Source: Sphingomonas sp. SORGH_AS_0879 (lineage in GTDB: Bacteria; Pseudomonadota; Alphaproteobacteria; Sphingomonadales; Sphingomonadaceae). From it: DNA of 64,000 nt. Below the pieces are notes generated by a model. That model made no database searches. It saw only the letters and a program-made list of their open reading frames with translations, and was not told the DNA's origin. Of the stretch, positions 16,442 to 25,399 are shown in pieces. Numbering within the stretch: position 1 is the stretch's first letter; every line of letters starts with the position of its first letter. Where the stretch lies: NCBI RefSeq assembly GCF_030819175.1, contig NZ_JAUTBJ010000002.1, positions 1,498,001 through 1,562,000 of the forward strand, written 5' to 3'. The position numbers were made by a program, and so were the translations under genes.

Positions 16442-19020
16442 CGGACACGGTCCGCCCGGTGCCGTTGCTCGATCGGGTCGTCGCCTATGCCCGGGCGCGG
16501 CGCGGCTATCTGGCGGTCGGGGCGGTCGTGCTGCTGGTCGCGCTGGGCCTGTCGGCGCTGCATCACCTGACGCGGCAGATCAGGCTGGCCGATGTCCGGT
16601 CGGCCTTCTACGCGATCGATCCGCAACAGATCGCCCTGTCGGTCGCCTTCACCATCGCCAGCTATGTCGCGCTGACCTTTTACGACGTGATCGCACTGCG
16701 CGTGATCGGGCGGCCGCAGCGCTGGCGGACCGCCGCGATGGCCTCCTTCACCAGCTATACGCTCAGCCATAATCTGGGGCTGGCGCTGCTGACCGGCGGG
16801 TCGGCGCGCTACCGCGTCTATGCCGCCGCCGGGCTGGACGGGCCCGACATCGCGCGGGTGATCGCCATCGCCAGCGCGACCTTCTGGTTCGGGGTGTTCA
16901 GCGTCACCGGGCTGGGCCTGCTCTTCCATGAGGGGCCGATCACGCTCGAAGCCTTTGTGCTGGGGCAGGGGATCGTCCGCTGGCTGGGCGGCGCGGTGGT
17001 GGCGGGGGCGCTGCTATTGATCCTGCTCTGCGCCTTGCGGCCCGGACAGCGTGTCGGCTGGCGCGCCTGGAGCGTGCCCTTGCCGACCCCGGCCCAGGCG
17101 ATGGCGCAGATCGGCATCGCCACGCTGGACCTGACCTGTGCCAGCGCTGCCCTGTTCGTGCTGCTGCCGGGGGCGTCGCCCGAACTGCTTCCCGCCTTCA
17201 TCCTGGCCTATGCGCTGGCGATCATCGTCGCCTTGGTCAGCCATGTGCCCGGCGGCATCGGCGTGTTCGAGGCGGTGGTGCTGGCGACCGTCCCTGCCAA
17301 CCGGACCGAGCTGTTCGCCGCCCTCATCGCCTATCGCGTCCTCTATTATCTCGCACCGCTGGCGCTGGGTATCGCGCTGCTGGCGTGGGACGAGGCGCGG
17401 CGGCGGCCGATCAAGGCGTTGCGCGACATTCGCCGGGTGCTGCTGGGCGTCGCGCCGACATTGCTCAGCGCGGCCTGTTTTGGGGGCGGGGCGATCCTGC
17501 TGCTCTCGGGGTCGCTGCCCGCCATCCCGCAGCGTGTGCATCAGCTCGTCCATATCGTGCCGCTGCCCTTTATCGAGGCGTCGCACTTCGCCGCCAGCCT
17601 GGTCGGCACCGGGCTGCTGCTGCTCGCGCCGGGTCTGTACCGGCGGCTGGACGGGGCGAGCCTGGCGGCGCGGGCGCTGCTCGTCGCGGGGGCGGTCTTC
17701 TCGCTGGCCAAGGGGATCGATTATGAGGAGGCGGCGGTCTGCCTGACCATCGCGCTGCTCCTCCAGATGAGCCGCCGCGCCTTCTACCGGCGGACCTCGC
17801 TGGTCGCGCGGCCGCTGTCGCCCGCCTGGTTGTTCAGCGTCGCGGTGGTGATCGTCGGCACCGGCTGGATCGGCTTCTTCGCCTATAAGCATGTCGATTA
17901 TCAGGAAGCCCTATGGTGGCGTTTCGCGCTGTCGGACGATGCCTCGCGCTTCCTGCGTGCGGGGCTGGGCGTTGCGGTGATGCTGGCGGCGGCGGGGCTG
18001 TGGCGGCTGTTCCTCGCCGCGCCGCAGGGGGAGGCGGATCACCCGGCGATGGAACGGGTGCTGGCGGTCGTCGAACAGGCCGAGCGGACCGATGCCGCGC
18101 TGGCGCTGCTCGGCGACAAGCGTTTCCTCTTCTCGCCGGAGGGCGACGCCTTCGTCATGTATCAGGTGCGCGGCAGCAGTTGGATCGCGATGGGCGATCC
18201 GGTCGGCCCGCGCGCCGCCTGGGCCGATCTGTTGTGGCAGCTTCGCACGCTGGCCGATGCGGCGCAGGGGCGGTTGCTCCTATACCAGATCACCCCCGAT
18301 GCGCTGGAGATCGCGATCGAGATGGGGCTCCAGATCATCAAATATGGCGAGGAGGCGCTGATCGACCTGGGCGGCTTCGCGCTGGAGGGCGGGCGGATGC
18401 GCGGCCTGCGCCAGACGCTCAACCGCTTTCGCACGCGCGAGAATGCCAGCTTCGCCATCGTCCCCGCCGCCCAGGTGCCCGCCATCCTGCCCGAACTGAA
18501 GTTCGTGTCCGACGACTGGCTGGCGGCCAAGGGGCATGGCGAGAAGGGGTTCAGCCTGGGGCGGTTCGACCCCGCCTATCTGTCGCTGACCGATTGCGCG
18601 GTGGTCCGGGTCGAGGGGCGGATCGTCGCCTTCGCCAATATCTGGAAGGCGGGCGATCGCCGCGAATTGTCGGTCGATCTGATGCGCCATGTCGAGGACG
18701 CCCCCGGCGGGGTGATGGACTATCTGTTCGTCGAGTTGATGCTGTGGGGCCGGGCGGAGGGCTATGCCCGGTTCGCGCTGGGGCTGGCGCCGCTGTCAGG
18801 CGTCGGCGGGCGGCGGATGGCGCCGACCTGGGCAAAGGTCGCGGCGCTGGTCTTCCGCCACGGGGAGCGCTTCTACGGCTTTCGCGGGTTGCGGGCGTAT
18901 AAGGAGAAGTTCCAGCCCGAATGGGCGCCGCGCTATATCGCGGGGCCGCGGGGGCTGGGGCTGGTCAAGGCGCTGCGGGATCTGAACGCGCTGATCGCCG
19001 ATGGGGGTGAGGACCTCTGA
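16438..19020 (+). CDS. mprF: Bifunctional phosphatidylglycerol flippase/aminoacyl-PG synthase (MprF-like)
   Basis: An 860-residue inner-membrane protein from the GTG at 16438. The first half has about a dozen hydrophobic helices (flippase domain; SHNLGLALLTGGSARYRVY and VSHVPGGIGVFEAVVLA are characteristic). The C-terminal roughly 300 residues form the cytoplasmic GNAT-like synthase domain (FLFSPEGDAFVMYQ, GSSWIAMGDPVGP, YAGEEALIDLG-like region, LRQTLNRF, and GVMDYLFVELMLWG). MprF enzymes transfer Lys or Ala from aminoacyl-tRNA to phosphatidylglycerol and flip the product outward, lowering surface negative charge and giving resistance to cationic peptides. The amino acid used cannot be read from sequence. 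An open frame continues upstream to 16279 but contains no supported start. Divergent from a PDZ/two-component operon. Confidence 0.92.
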   Translation: MTDTVRPVPLLDRVVAYARARRGYLAVGAVVLLVALGLSALHHLTRQIRLADVRSAFYAIDPQQIALSVAFTIASYVALTFYDVIALRVIGRPQRWRTAAMASFTSYTLSHNLGLALLTGGSARYRVYAAAGLDGPDIARVIAIASATFWFGVFSVTGLGLLFHEGPITLEAFVLGQGIVRWLGGAVVAGALLLILLCALRPGQRVGWRAWSVPLPTPAQAMAQIGIATLDLTCASAALFVLLPGASPELLPAFILAYALAIIVALVSHVPGGIGVFEAVVLATVPANRTELFAALIAYRVLYYLAPLALGIALLAWDEARRRPIKALRDIRRVLLGVAPTLLSAACFGGGAILLLSGSLPAIPQRVHQLVHIVPLPFIEASHFAASLVGTGLLLLAPGLYRRLDGASLAARALLVAGAVFSLAKGIDYEEAAVCLTIALLLQMSRRAFYRRTSLVARPLSPAWLFSVAVVIVGTGWIGFFAYKHVDYQEALWWRFALSDDASRFLRAGLGVAVMLAAAGLWRLFLAAPQGEADHPAMERVLAVVEQAERTDAALALLGDKRFLFSPEGDAFVMYQVRGSSWIAMGDPVGPRAAWADLLWQLRTLADAAQGRLLLYQITPDALEIAIEMGLQIIKYGEEALIDLGGFALEGGRMRGLRQTLNRFRTRENASFAIVPAAQVPAILPELKFVSDDWLAAKGHGEKGFSLGRFDPAYLSLTDCAVVRVEGRIVAFANIWKAGDRRELSVDLMRHVEDAPGGVMDYLFVELMLWGRAEGYARFALGLAPLSGVGGRRMAPTWAKVAALVFRHGERFYGFRGLRAYKEKFQPEWAPRYIAGPRGLGLVKALRDLNALIADGGEDL

Positions 19021-19150
19021 TCCTCCCCGATACGGGGGAGGTGGCAGGCCGAAGGCCTGACGGAGGGGGGCTTCCTCATAGGACATCCCTCGCGGAGAGC
19101 CCCCTCCACCACCGCTACGCGGCGGTCCCCCTCCCCGTACCGGGGAGGAG
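19021..19150. repeat. Palindromic intergenic repeat, copy C
   Basis: A roughly 130-base imperfect palindrome with outer arms TCCTCCCCG / CGGGGAGGA and inner stems (GGCCGAAGGCC, ACCGCTACGCGGCGGT). It nearly fills the gap between convergent mprF and the glycosylasparaginase gene. A same-orientation copy with about 85% identity lies at 57537-57666. Confidence 0.85.
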
Positions 19151-19152
19151 AA

Positions 19153-20184
19153 TCACGCCTTGAACAGCGACGGGGCCTTTTCCACCCGTGTCCGCCCGGC
19201 GGCATCGGTCACCGCATAGGTGAAGCCCGGCAACAGACAGAATGCCCCGATCCGCCCGCCGGTGTCCATCGCCAGGAACCCGACCTGCACGCCCTTGATC
19301 GCATCGCCGCGCAGCGAAGCGATGTGCCGGGCCGCTTCCTCGCATGCCGCCTGCGGAGACAGCCCATGCCGCATCGACGCGACGACGCGGGCGGTGCCGA
19401 CGGTGCGCGTCACTTCCTCGCCCAGCCCTGTCGAGGTCGCGCCGCCGACGCCGCGCTCGACATACAGGCCCGATCCGACCTGCGGCGAGTCCCCGACCCG
19501 CCCGCGCATCTTGAACGCCATGCCGGAGGTGGTGCACGCCCCCGCCATCCTGCCCTGCGCATCGCGGGCCAGCATCCCGATTGTGTCATGGTCGAGCGCG
19601 CCGCCCGGCGTACCCGGGCGGCCCGTACCGTAAGTGCCGGTCTCGCTATTGGCGACGGGGCGGTAATTCTGGGTCTTCAGCCAGTCGCGCCACGCCTTTT
19701 CCGCCTCGGGCGTCAGCAGGTTGACCTTGGGAAAGCCCCGGTCGCGGGCGAAGCGGGTCGCGCCTTCGCCGACCAGGAAGGTGTGCGGCGTATGCTCCAT
19801 CACCGCGCGGGCGACCGAAATGGCGTGGACCGTATCCTCCAGCGCCGCGACCGCGCCGACCCCGCCGGCATCGTCCATGATGACCGCGTCCAGCGTGACA
19901 TGCCCGTCGCGGTCGGGATAACCGCTATAGCCCACCGAATGGTTGTTCGGATCGGCCTCGGGTACCTTTACGCCCGCCTCGACCATGTCGATCAGCGATC
20001 CGCCCGCCCGGCCCGCGGCAAAGGCCGCGTCGTTGGCGGGGGCGCCGAAGTCCCATGTCGACACGATCGTCGCACGTGGGCCTGCCGCTTGCGCGAAGGC
20101 GCGGGCAGGGGCCGCCGCCCATCCCGCACCGATCCCGGCGAGCGTTACCATGCCGCCCAGAAATCCACGCCGTCCGTCCTGCAT
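19153..20184 (-). CDS. Glycosylasparaginase-type Ntn hydrolase (asparaginase family 2)
   Basis: A 343-residue N-terminal-nucleophile hydrolase with an export signal carrying a twin-arginine pattern (GRRGFLGGMVTLAG) and a cleavage site near residue 32. The family's autocleavage site is clear: DHDTIGML, with Thr201 becoming the nucleophile after processing, and STWDFGAPANDAA near 42 opens the alpha subunit. The beta-subunit motifs GRVGDSPQVGSGLYV and GGATSTGLGEE supply substrate binding. Family enzymes cleave the GlcNAc-Asn bond or deamidate asparagine. Extracytoplasmic location suggests scavenging of glycopeptides or asparagine. The next gene, a TonB receptor, is divergent. Confidence 0.92.
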   Translation of the reverse strand: MQDGRRGFLGGMVTLAGIGAGWAAAPARAFAQAAGPRATIVSTWDFGAPANDAAFAAGRAGGSLIDMVEAGVKVPEADPNNHSVGYSGYPDRDGHVTLDAVIMDDAGGVGAVAALEDTVHAISVARAVMEHTPHTFLVGEGATRFARDRGFPKVNLLTPEAEKAWRDWLKTQNYRPVANSETGTYGTGRPGTPGGALDHDTIGMLARDAQGRMAGACTTSGMAFKMRGRVGDSPQVGSGLYVERGVGGATSTGLGEEVTRTVGTARVVASMRHGLSPQAACEEAARHIASLRGDAIKGVQVGFLAMDTGGRIGAFCLLPGFTYAVTDAAGRTRVEKAPSLFKA

Positions 20185-20442
20185 TCGCCTGCTCCCCCCA
20201 ATGTGCCGTTCCGGGCACGTGACATCGGGCCCGATTGTGCGCGGGGATTACGAAGCCCGCAAGCCCGCCGACCGAACCTATGTGGAACCAATAACCCGAA
20301 TCAGGTGCTTCCCGTTCGCGAAGGAACGTCGGCACGGCCGCATATTGTGTCGAAACATTGCCAGGATGGTGCCCAAATCACTGAAATCGTTTGAATTAGT
20401 GTCTTTATGGTTACACCGCTCGGCTAATGTCGTGATGGGTGT

Positions 20443-20456
20443 TGCATAGGTATGCA
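20443..20456. promoter_or_regulatory. Palindrome and TTGACC box upstream of the TonB receptor
   Basis: The 353-base gap 20185-20537 is AT-richer than its surroundings. It holds a perfect palindrome TGCATA-GG-TATGCA (20443-20456), followed at 20465 by TTGACC, a possible -35 box; no convincing -10 was found at standard spacing. A transcription-factor site is likely but not assigned. I see no gene in this gap. Confidence 0.35.
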
Positions 20457-20537
20457 TTAGGTATTGACCTGATACGACAAAACAATTGTCCTTTCCCCGC
20501 ACCCGGCAGGTCATCAGCCGGGACGAAGGGGAGACGT

Positions 20538-23500
20538 ATGAGAATCCAGCAGTCCGCATCATGGTTGGCCCTGTCGGCCGCGTCGATGATGCTCGCCGCG
20601 CCCGCCATCGCGCAGCAGGTCGGATCGACCGCCACGCAGGACGAGGGTACCGACAGCCGCGACCGCGACACCACGCTGAGCGCCGATGCCGCCGCCACCC
20701 GGTCTGCCGCGATCACCGGCACGCCGCAGGCCAGCAGCGGGGGCGAGGTGATCGTCACCGGCACCCGCATCACCCGGCCCAATCTCGCATCGGCCGCGCC
20801 GATCACCTCGGTCACGCGCCAGGACATCCAGGCCCAGGCCCCGCTGAACGTCGAGGAAGTGCTGAACCGCCTGCCGCAGGTCGCACCCGACGCCCAGTCC
20901 AACTATGCCGATTCCGATGGTCGCCAGCGGATCAAGCTGCGCAGCCTGGGCTTCGAGCGGACGCTGGTGCTGGTCGACGGCAAGCGTCTGGGCACGCAGA
21001 ACGGCCAGGACACCGGCATCATCCCGGCCACCCTGCTGGAGCGCGTCGACGTGCTGTCGGGCGGTGCCTCGTCGGTCTATGGCTCGGACGCGATCTCGGG
21101 CGTGGTCAACTTCGTCCTGCGCAAGGATTTCGAGGGGCTTCGCCTCGACGGCAATTACAATTTCTACAACCATAACAACACCAGCAACATCGTCACGCCG
21201 ATCGCCACGGCGGCGGGCTTCAGCAGCCCGCGCGGCCTGACCAATGACGGTGGTCGTGCCGACCTGACGCTGACGGCGGGCAAGAAGCTGTTCGACGGCC
21301 GCCTGAACGTGTCGGGCTTCGTCAACTACCGCCAGGCCGACCTGGTCCAGAACGGCGCGCGTTCCTATGCCGCCTGCCCGATCGCGCAGCTGACCAAGGA
21401 CTCGGCGCTGTCCTGCTCGCCGCTGTCGACCTATTCGCGCAGCGGTTTCGTGTCGCCCTTGTCCGGTCCCAACGCGAACGCGCAATATGTCAACAATCCC
21501 AACGGCGACCGTGGCTTCGTTCCCTTTGGTCCCGGTGCGGGCAATGCCGCGAATGGCTATGACGACGTGTCCTTCCAGCGCGCCAACGAGCGCTACACGG
21601 CGGGCGGCTTCGTCAACTTCAAGATTTCGCCGGAAGTCGAGATCTATGGCGACGGTATCTGGTTCCGCGACACCTCCGAGAACCCCACACCGCGCCGGGT
21701 CTATTCCTACACCGTGGCGGGCACGACGCCCTATCAGGTGAATTGCGACAATCCCTTCCTGTCGGGTGGCCAGGCGGGTGCGCTGGGTTGCGCGCCGGGC
21801 AGCACCGGCTTCGTGCCGCTCGACGTGCGCTATCGCTTCGACGGGCAGCCCGCCCAGGCGGACCGCTTCGTCAACATGGGCTTCCGTGCGACCGGCGGCG
21901 TCCGGGGCAAGATCGGCGAGGCCTGGTCCTATGACATTGGCGGCGTCTATGCCCGCAACCAGCAGGAGTGGTATCTGGGCCCGACGTCGCAGAACGACCG
22001 GGTCAACCGCTCGCTGAACGTCGTCAACGTCAACGGCGTGGCCACCTGTCGCTCGGTCATCGACGGCAGCGATCCCAACTGCATCCCCTTCGATGCGTTC
22101 CGCGCGGGTTCGGGCAGCAATGCGCTGACCAACTATCTGTTCACCAGCGGCGCGACGGGCCTTCGCCGCCAGGTGACGCAGTTGTTCGACGCCATCGCGG
22201 TGGTGAATGGAGACCTGACCACCTATGGCATCAAGACGCCCTGGGCGGATGACGGTCTGGCCGTTTCGCTGGGCACCGAATATCGCAAGGATCGCCTGAT
22301 CTCCGAAGCCGATGCCGGTTTCGTCGCGCAGTTCGGCAACCAGGACGCACGGCTGAGCCAGGATGTCTGGGAATCGAATATCGAGCTTCAGGCGCCGCTG
22401 GTCCAGAATAAGCCGTTCGCGCATCTGCTCCAGACCAATGGCGGCTTCCGCGTCTCGAAGTACAGCTCCAACCCCAAGACCTTCTCGACCTGGAAGATCG
22501 AAGGGCTGTACGCGCCGGTTGCGGACATCACCTTCCGCGCCTCGTACAACAAGGCGCAGCGCGCGCCGACGGTGATCGAGATCCGGCAGGCGACGCAGAT
22601 CAACTATGGCCGCAACACCACGCTGACCGACTTCTGCGCGCCGGTGTCGCGCACGCTGCCGGACGGCACCGTCACCACCACGCCGCTGGGCTCGCGCGAG
22701 CTGTGCAGCAAGACGGGGTTGGCCGACAATCTGTACGGCAGCACCTCGCTGCTCTGCCCGACCGAGGGTTGCACGACGCGCTCGGGCGGCTTCACCGCCG
22801 ATCCGGAAACCGCCTACACCCTGACCTTCGGTCTGGTCGTGAAGCCAAGCTTCATTCCCGGCCTGGTCTTCTCGGCGGACCGGTATCAGGTGCGGATCGT
22901 CAACTCGCTGGGCTTCAACGGCGCGGACTATTATCTACAGGGCTGTCTGGCGTCGAACGGCGATCCGTTCTTCTGCAACGGCATCGTTCGAGATCCCACC
23001 ACGGGGTCGATCGGCAACGCGCCGGCGGGCAATCCCACGGCCGGTTTCGTGCGGCAGGGGACGACCAATTATTACCGCACGCTCGCCAATGGCTGGGACT
23101 TCCAGGGTCAGTATTCGCTGGACCTGAACGGGGCCGGTCGCCTGGACTGGGGCTTCAACGGCTCGCTGTCGACGCTGGCCGGTGGGCAGGACTCGCCGCT
23201 GCGGCTTCAGTATAACTGCGCCGGTTACTTCTCGAACGGGATTTCGTGCGGACAGCTGGTTCCGAAATGGGCGCACACGCTGCGCACCACCTGGACCACG
23301 CCGGACCGGACGTTCAACGCCTCGTTCAACTGGCGCTATACCGGCTCGCTGACCACCGCGAACAATTCGGGCAACCCGGATATCGGCGGCACGCCCGAGC
23401 GGTTCCAGAACACCTTCGCCCGCATCGCGCCGCAGAGCTATTTCGACCTGGCGCTGACGTGGAATGTGGCGCGCAAGTTCGCGTTTCGCATCATCGCGAA

Positions 23501-23633
23501 CAACCTGTTCGACAAGACGCCGCCGATCATCCCGAACTCGTACCAGGTCGCCCTGTCGCGCACCAACACCGCGCCGCAGCGTTACGACGCACTGGGCCGC
23601 CAGATCGCGATCGGAACGACGATCAACTTCTGA
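20538..23633 (+). CDS. TonB-dependent outer-membrane receptor (large, oar/BtuB-like)
   Basis: A 1031-residue receptor starting at the ATG at 20538, after GAAGGGGAG. Signal peptide about 1-25 (SAASMMLAAPAIAQQ), Gln/Ala/Thr-rich linker, TonB box GGEVIVTGTRITRP, plug domain (VEEVLNRLPQV, LRSLGFERTLVLVDGKRLG, VDVLSGGASSVYGSDAISG), then a long barrel with several Cys-containing loops and the C-terminal strand QIAIGTTINF. The LVDGKR type of plug is typical of the large sphingomonad and Xanthomonas receptors that often take up carbohydrate or peptide oligomers. It faces the galactose operon tail to tail, with a strong terminator between. A link to galactosides is possible but unsupported by cotranscription. 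Confidence 0.94.
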   Translation: MRIQQSASWLALSAASMMLAAPAIAQQVGSTATQDEGTDSRDRDTTLSADAAATRSAAITGTPQASSGGEVIVTGTRITRPNLASAAPITSVTRQDIQAQAPLNVEEVLNRLPQVAPDAQSNYADSDGRQRIKLRSLGFERTLVLVDGKRLGTQNGQDTGIIPATLLERVDVLSGGASSVYGSDAISGVVNFVLRKDFEGLRLDGNYNFYNHNNTSNIVTPIATAAGFSSPRGLTNDGGRADLTLTAGKKLFDGRLNVSGFVNYRQADLVQNGARSYAACPIAQLTKDSALSCSPLSTYSRSGFVSPLSGPNANAQYVNNPNGDRGFVPFGPGAGNAANGYDDVSFQRANERYTAGGFVNFKISPEVEIYGDGIWFRDTSENPTPRRVYSYTVAGTTPYQVNCDNPFLSGGQAGALGCAPGSTGFVPLDVRYRFDGQPAQADRFVNMGFRATGGVRGKIGEAWSYDIGGVYARNQQEWYLGPTSQNDRVNRSLNVVNVNGVATCRSVIDGSDPNCIPFDAFRAGSGSNALTNYLFTSGATGLRRQVTQLFDAIAVVNGDLTTYGIKTPWADDGLAVSLGTEYRKDRLISEADAGFVAQFGNQDARLSQDVWESNIELQAPLVQNKPFAHLLQTNGGFRVSKYSSNPKTFSTWKIEGLYAPVADITFRASYNKAQRAPTVIEIRQATQINYGRNTTLTDFCAPVSRTLPDGTVTTTPLGSRELCSKTGLADNLYGSTSLLCPTEGCTTRSGGFTADPETAYTLTFGLVVKPSFIPGLVFSADRYQVRIVNSLGFNGADYYLQGCLASNGDPFFCNGIVRDPTTGSIGNAPAGNPTAGFVRQGTTNYYRTLANGWDFQGQYSLDLNGAGRLDWGFNGSLSTLAGGQDSPLRLQYNCAGYFSNGISCGQLVPKWAHTLRTTWTTPDRTFNASFNWRYTGSLTTANNSGNPDIGGTPERFQNTFARIAPQSYFDLALTWNVARKFAFRIIANNLFDKTPPIIPNSYQVALSRTNTAPQRYDALGRQIAIGTTINF

Positions 23634-23682
23634 CCTTCCCCCCGGCGGAGTGTTTCGGCGCTCCGCCAATCCCTGAACTGAA

Positions 23683-23721
23683 AAGGCCGGTCGTCCCTGG
23701 GGACAACCGGCCTTCTTTTTT
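23683..23721 (+). terminator. Rho-independent terminator
   Basis: AAGGCCGGTCGTCC pairs with GGACAACCGGCCTT around CTGG and is followed by CTTTTTT, the clearest intrinsic terminator in the window. It ends the TonB receptor transcript. The upstream A-run also lets it act on the convergent galactose operon. Confidence 0.92.
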
Positions 23722-23737
23722 GGGGCGGGGCGTGCAC

Positions 23738-23808
23738 TTCGACTTCGCTCAGTGCGAACGGGGTTTGGGGATATCCCAGCCTCCGTTCAGCCTGAGCGAA
23801 GTCGAAGG
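23738..23808. repeat. REP-like inverted repeat
   Basis: CTTCGACTTCGCTCAGTGCG at the left and its near-complement CCGTTCAGCCTGAGCGAAGT at the right form arms of about 25 bases around a 22-base centre with its own ATATCCC/GGGATAT-like core. The arm sequence is a familiar sphingomonad intergenic repeat (from general knowledge, not searched here). Confidence 0.8.
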
Positions 23809-23822
23809 CTACCGGACTGCGG

Positions 23823-24764
23823 TCACTCCACGAAGGCTTCCACCTCCCGCCGCTTGCCGCGCATGAAGGCGTCGGCGACATGGCGAAGCGGCGCGATATC
23901 GACGTCCGAGCGCCCGCCTTGCACCAGTTCCGCGAAACGCGCGTAAAGGCCGGGATATTCCCCGTGCAGCCCTTCCTCATGGTGCGGCGTCGAGCCGTCG
24001 GGCAGGGTCAGCACCGCGCCGCCCTCGGCCAGCTTCAGCGTGCCGTCCTCGGTCTCGACGACGATGTCCCAGCTCTGATGCCCTTCCTGCCGCCAGTCGA
24101 GGTCGAGCGTCACCGGCGTGCCCGCGGTCGTGCGGAAAGCGACATCGGCGGCGATCGGCGCATCGCGATTGGCCGGGAAGTCCAAGGTCGCGCGCTCGAT
24201 GAAGAAGGGCTCCGGCATGATATGCGTCGCGATCGACAGGGCGTTGATGCCCGGATCGAACACGCCGAAGCCGCCGGCTTCCCAAATCCAGGCCTGACCC
24301 GGATGCCATTGGCGAACATCCTCGCGCCAGGTGATCGCCGCCGAGGTGACTTTGCGGGCAGACAGCCATTCGCGCGCGGGCTCGACCCCCAACGCATAGC
24401 GCGAGTGCCAACTGGCGAAGAGGGTGACGTTCGCCTTGGCCGCCAGTTCCTCCAGCACCGCCACTTCGGCCAGCGTCGCGCCCGGCGGCTTTTCGAGGAA
24501 GACGTGCCAATTGTTGGCCAGCGCGGCGGCGGCGATGGCGTGGCGGACCTGCGGGGGCGTGCAGAGCGCCACCGCGTCGACCTTCACGTCGCTCTGCGCG
24601 AGTTCGTCGATGTCGTGGAAATGCGGCACGCCCTCGACCCCGTTGGGCGAGCGGCTGACGGTCGCGACCAGTTCGAAGGCCGGGTTGCCCGCGATGGCGG
24701 GGACATGCTGGTCATGGGCGATCTTGCCCATGCCGACCAGTGCGAGACGGATCGTGTCGGTCAT
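23823..24764 (-). CDS. Gfo/Idh/MocA oxidoreductase, probable D-galactose (L-arabinose) 1-dehydrogenase
   Basis: A 313-residue NAD(P)-dependent sugar dehydrogenase. The Rossmann start is RLALVGMGKIAHDQHVPAI; the family EKP motif is VFLEKPPGATLAE near residue 95, and WREDVRQWHPGQAWIWEAGG with FGVFDPGINALSI lines the active site. This subgroup oxidises D-galactose or L-arabinose at C1 to the lactone. It starts at the ATG at 24764, five bases after the aldolase stop, and is the last gene of the dgoK-dgoA operon. That makes galactose the likely substrate. The lactonase and galactonate dehydratase needed to complete the De Ley-Doudoroff route are not in this window. Confidence 0.85.
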   Translation of the reverse strand: MTDTIRLALVGMGKIAHDQHVPAIAGNPAFELVATVSRSPNGVEGVPHFHDIDELAQSDVKVDAVALCTPPQVRHAIAAAALANNWHVFLEKPPGATLAEVAVLEELAAKANVTLFASWHSRYALGVEPAREWLSARKVTSAAITWREDVRQWHPGQAWIWEAGGFGVFDPGINALSIATHIMPEPFFIERATLDFPANRDAPIAADVAFRTTAGTPVTLDLDWRQEGHQSWDIVVETEDGTLKLAEGGAVLTLPDGSTPHHEEGLHGEYPGLYARFAELVQGGRSDVDIAPLRHVADAFMRGKRREVEAFVE

Positions 24765-24769
24765 CGGTA

Positions 24770-25399
24770 TCAGCGTGCCTTTTCGACATAAGCGCGCGCC
24801 GACACGGCGACATCCGCCGCCGGCTTGCCCGCGCGATAGAGGTTGGAGCCCAGGCCGAATCCGTCCGCGCCGTGCGCGCGCCATTCGGCCATGTTGTCGG
24901 GCGTGATGCCGCCGACCGCCAGCACCGCCACGTCGCGCGGCAGGACGGCCCGCTGCGCCTTGAGGAAGGTGGGCGATGCGCCCTCGGCCGGGAACAGCTT
25001 CAGGCCATGCGCACCCGCCTTCAGCGCGGCGAAAGCTTCGGAGGGCGTGAAATAGCCGGGGAGCGAGATCAGCCCTTGCGCGACGCTATGCGCGATGACC
25101 TCGATATCGGTGTTGGGCGAGACGATCAGGGTGCCGCCCGCCGCCTTCACCCGATCGACCTGTTCGGTGGTCAGCACGGTGCCGGCACCGACGATTGCCT
25201 TGTCGCCGACATGCGCGGCGATCGCGGCGATGCTGTCATACGGATCGGGCGAGTTGAGCGGCACCTCGATCAGGGTGAAGCCCGCTTCCACCAGCGCGTC
25301 GGCGACCGGGATCGCCTCGTCGGGCGTCAGGCCGCGCAGGATGGCGACCAGCGGGCAGGCGGCGAAGGCCTTGGCGAAAAGGCTGGCGGGGTCGGTCAT
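24770..25399 (-). CDS. dgoA: 2-dehydro-3-deoxy-6-phosphogalactonate aldolase
   Basis: A 209-residue class I aldolase of the KDPG/KDPGal family. Motifs: PLVAILRGLTPDEA near residue 16, TLIEVPLNSPDP with catalytic Glu near 45, GAGTVLT near 72, and GLKLFPAE with the Schiff-base Lys near 130, then AVGGITPDN. The ILRG and NSP motifs favour the phosphogalactonate rather than the gluconate enzyme. It cleaves KDPGal to pyruvate and glyceraldehyde 3-phosphate. Its ATG at 25399 overlaps the dgoK stop (ATGA), so the two are translationally coupled. Confidence 0.92.
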   Translation of the reverse strand: MTDPASLFAKAFAACPLVAILRGLTPDEAIPVADALVEAGFTLIEVPLNSPDPYDSIAAIAAHVGDKAIVGAGTVLTTEQVDRVKAAGGTLIVSPNTDIEVIAHSVAQGLISLPGYFTPSEAFAALKAGAHGLKLFPAEGASPTFLKAQRAVLPRDVAVLAVGGITPDNMAEWRAHGADGFGLGSNLYRAGKPAADVAVSARAYVEKAR

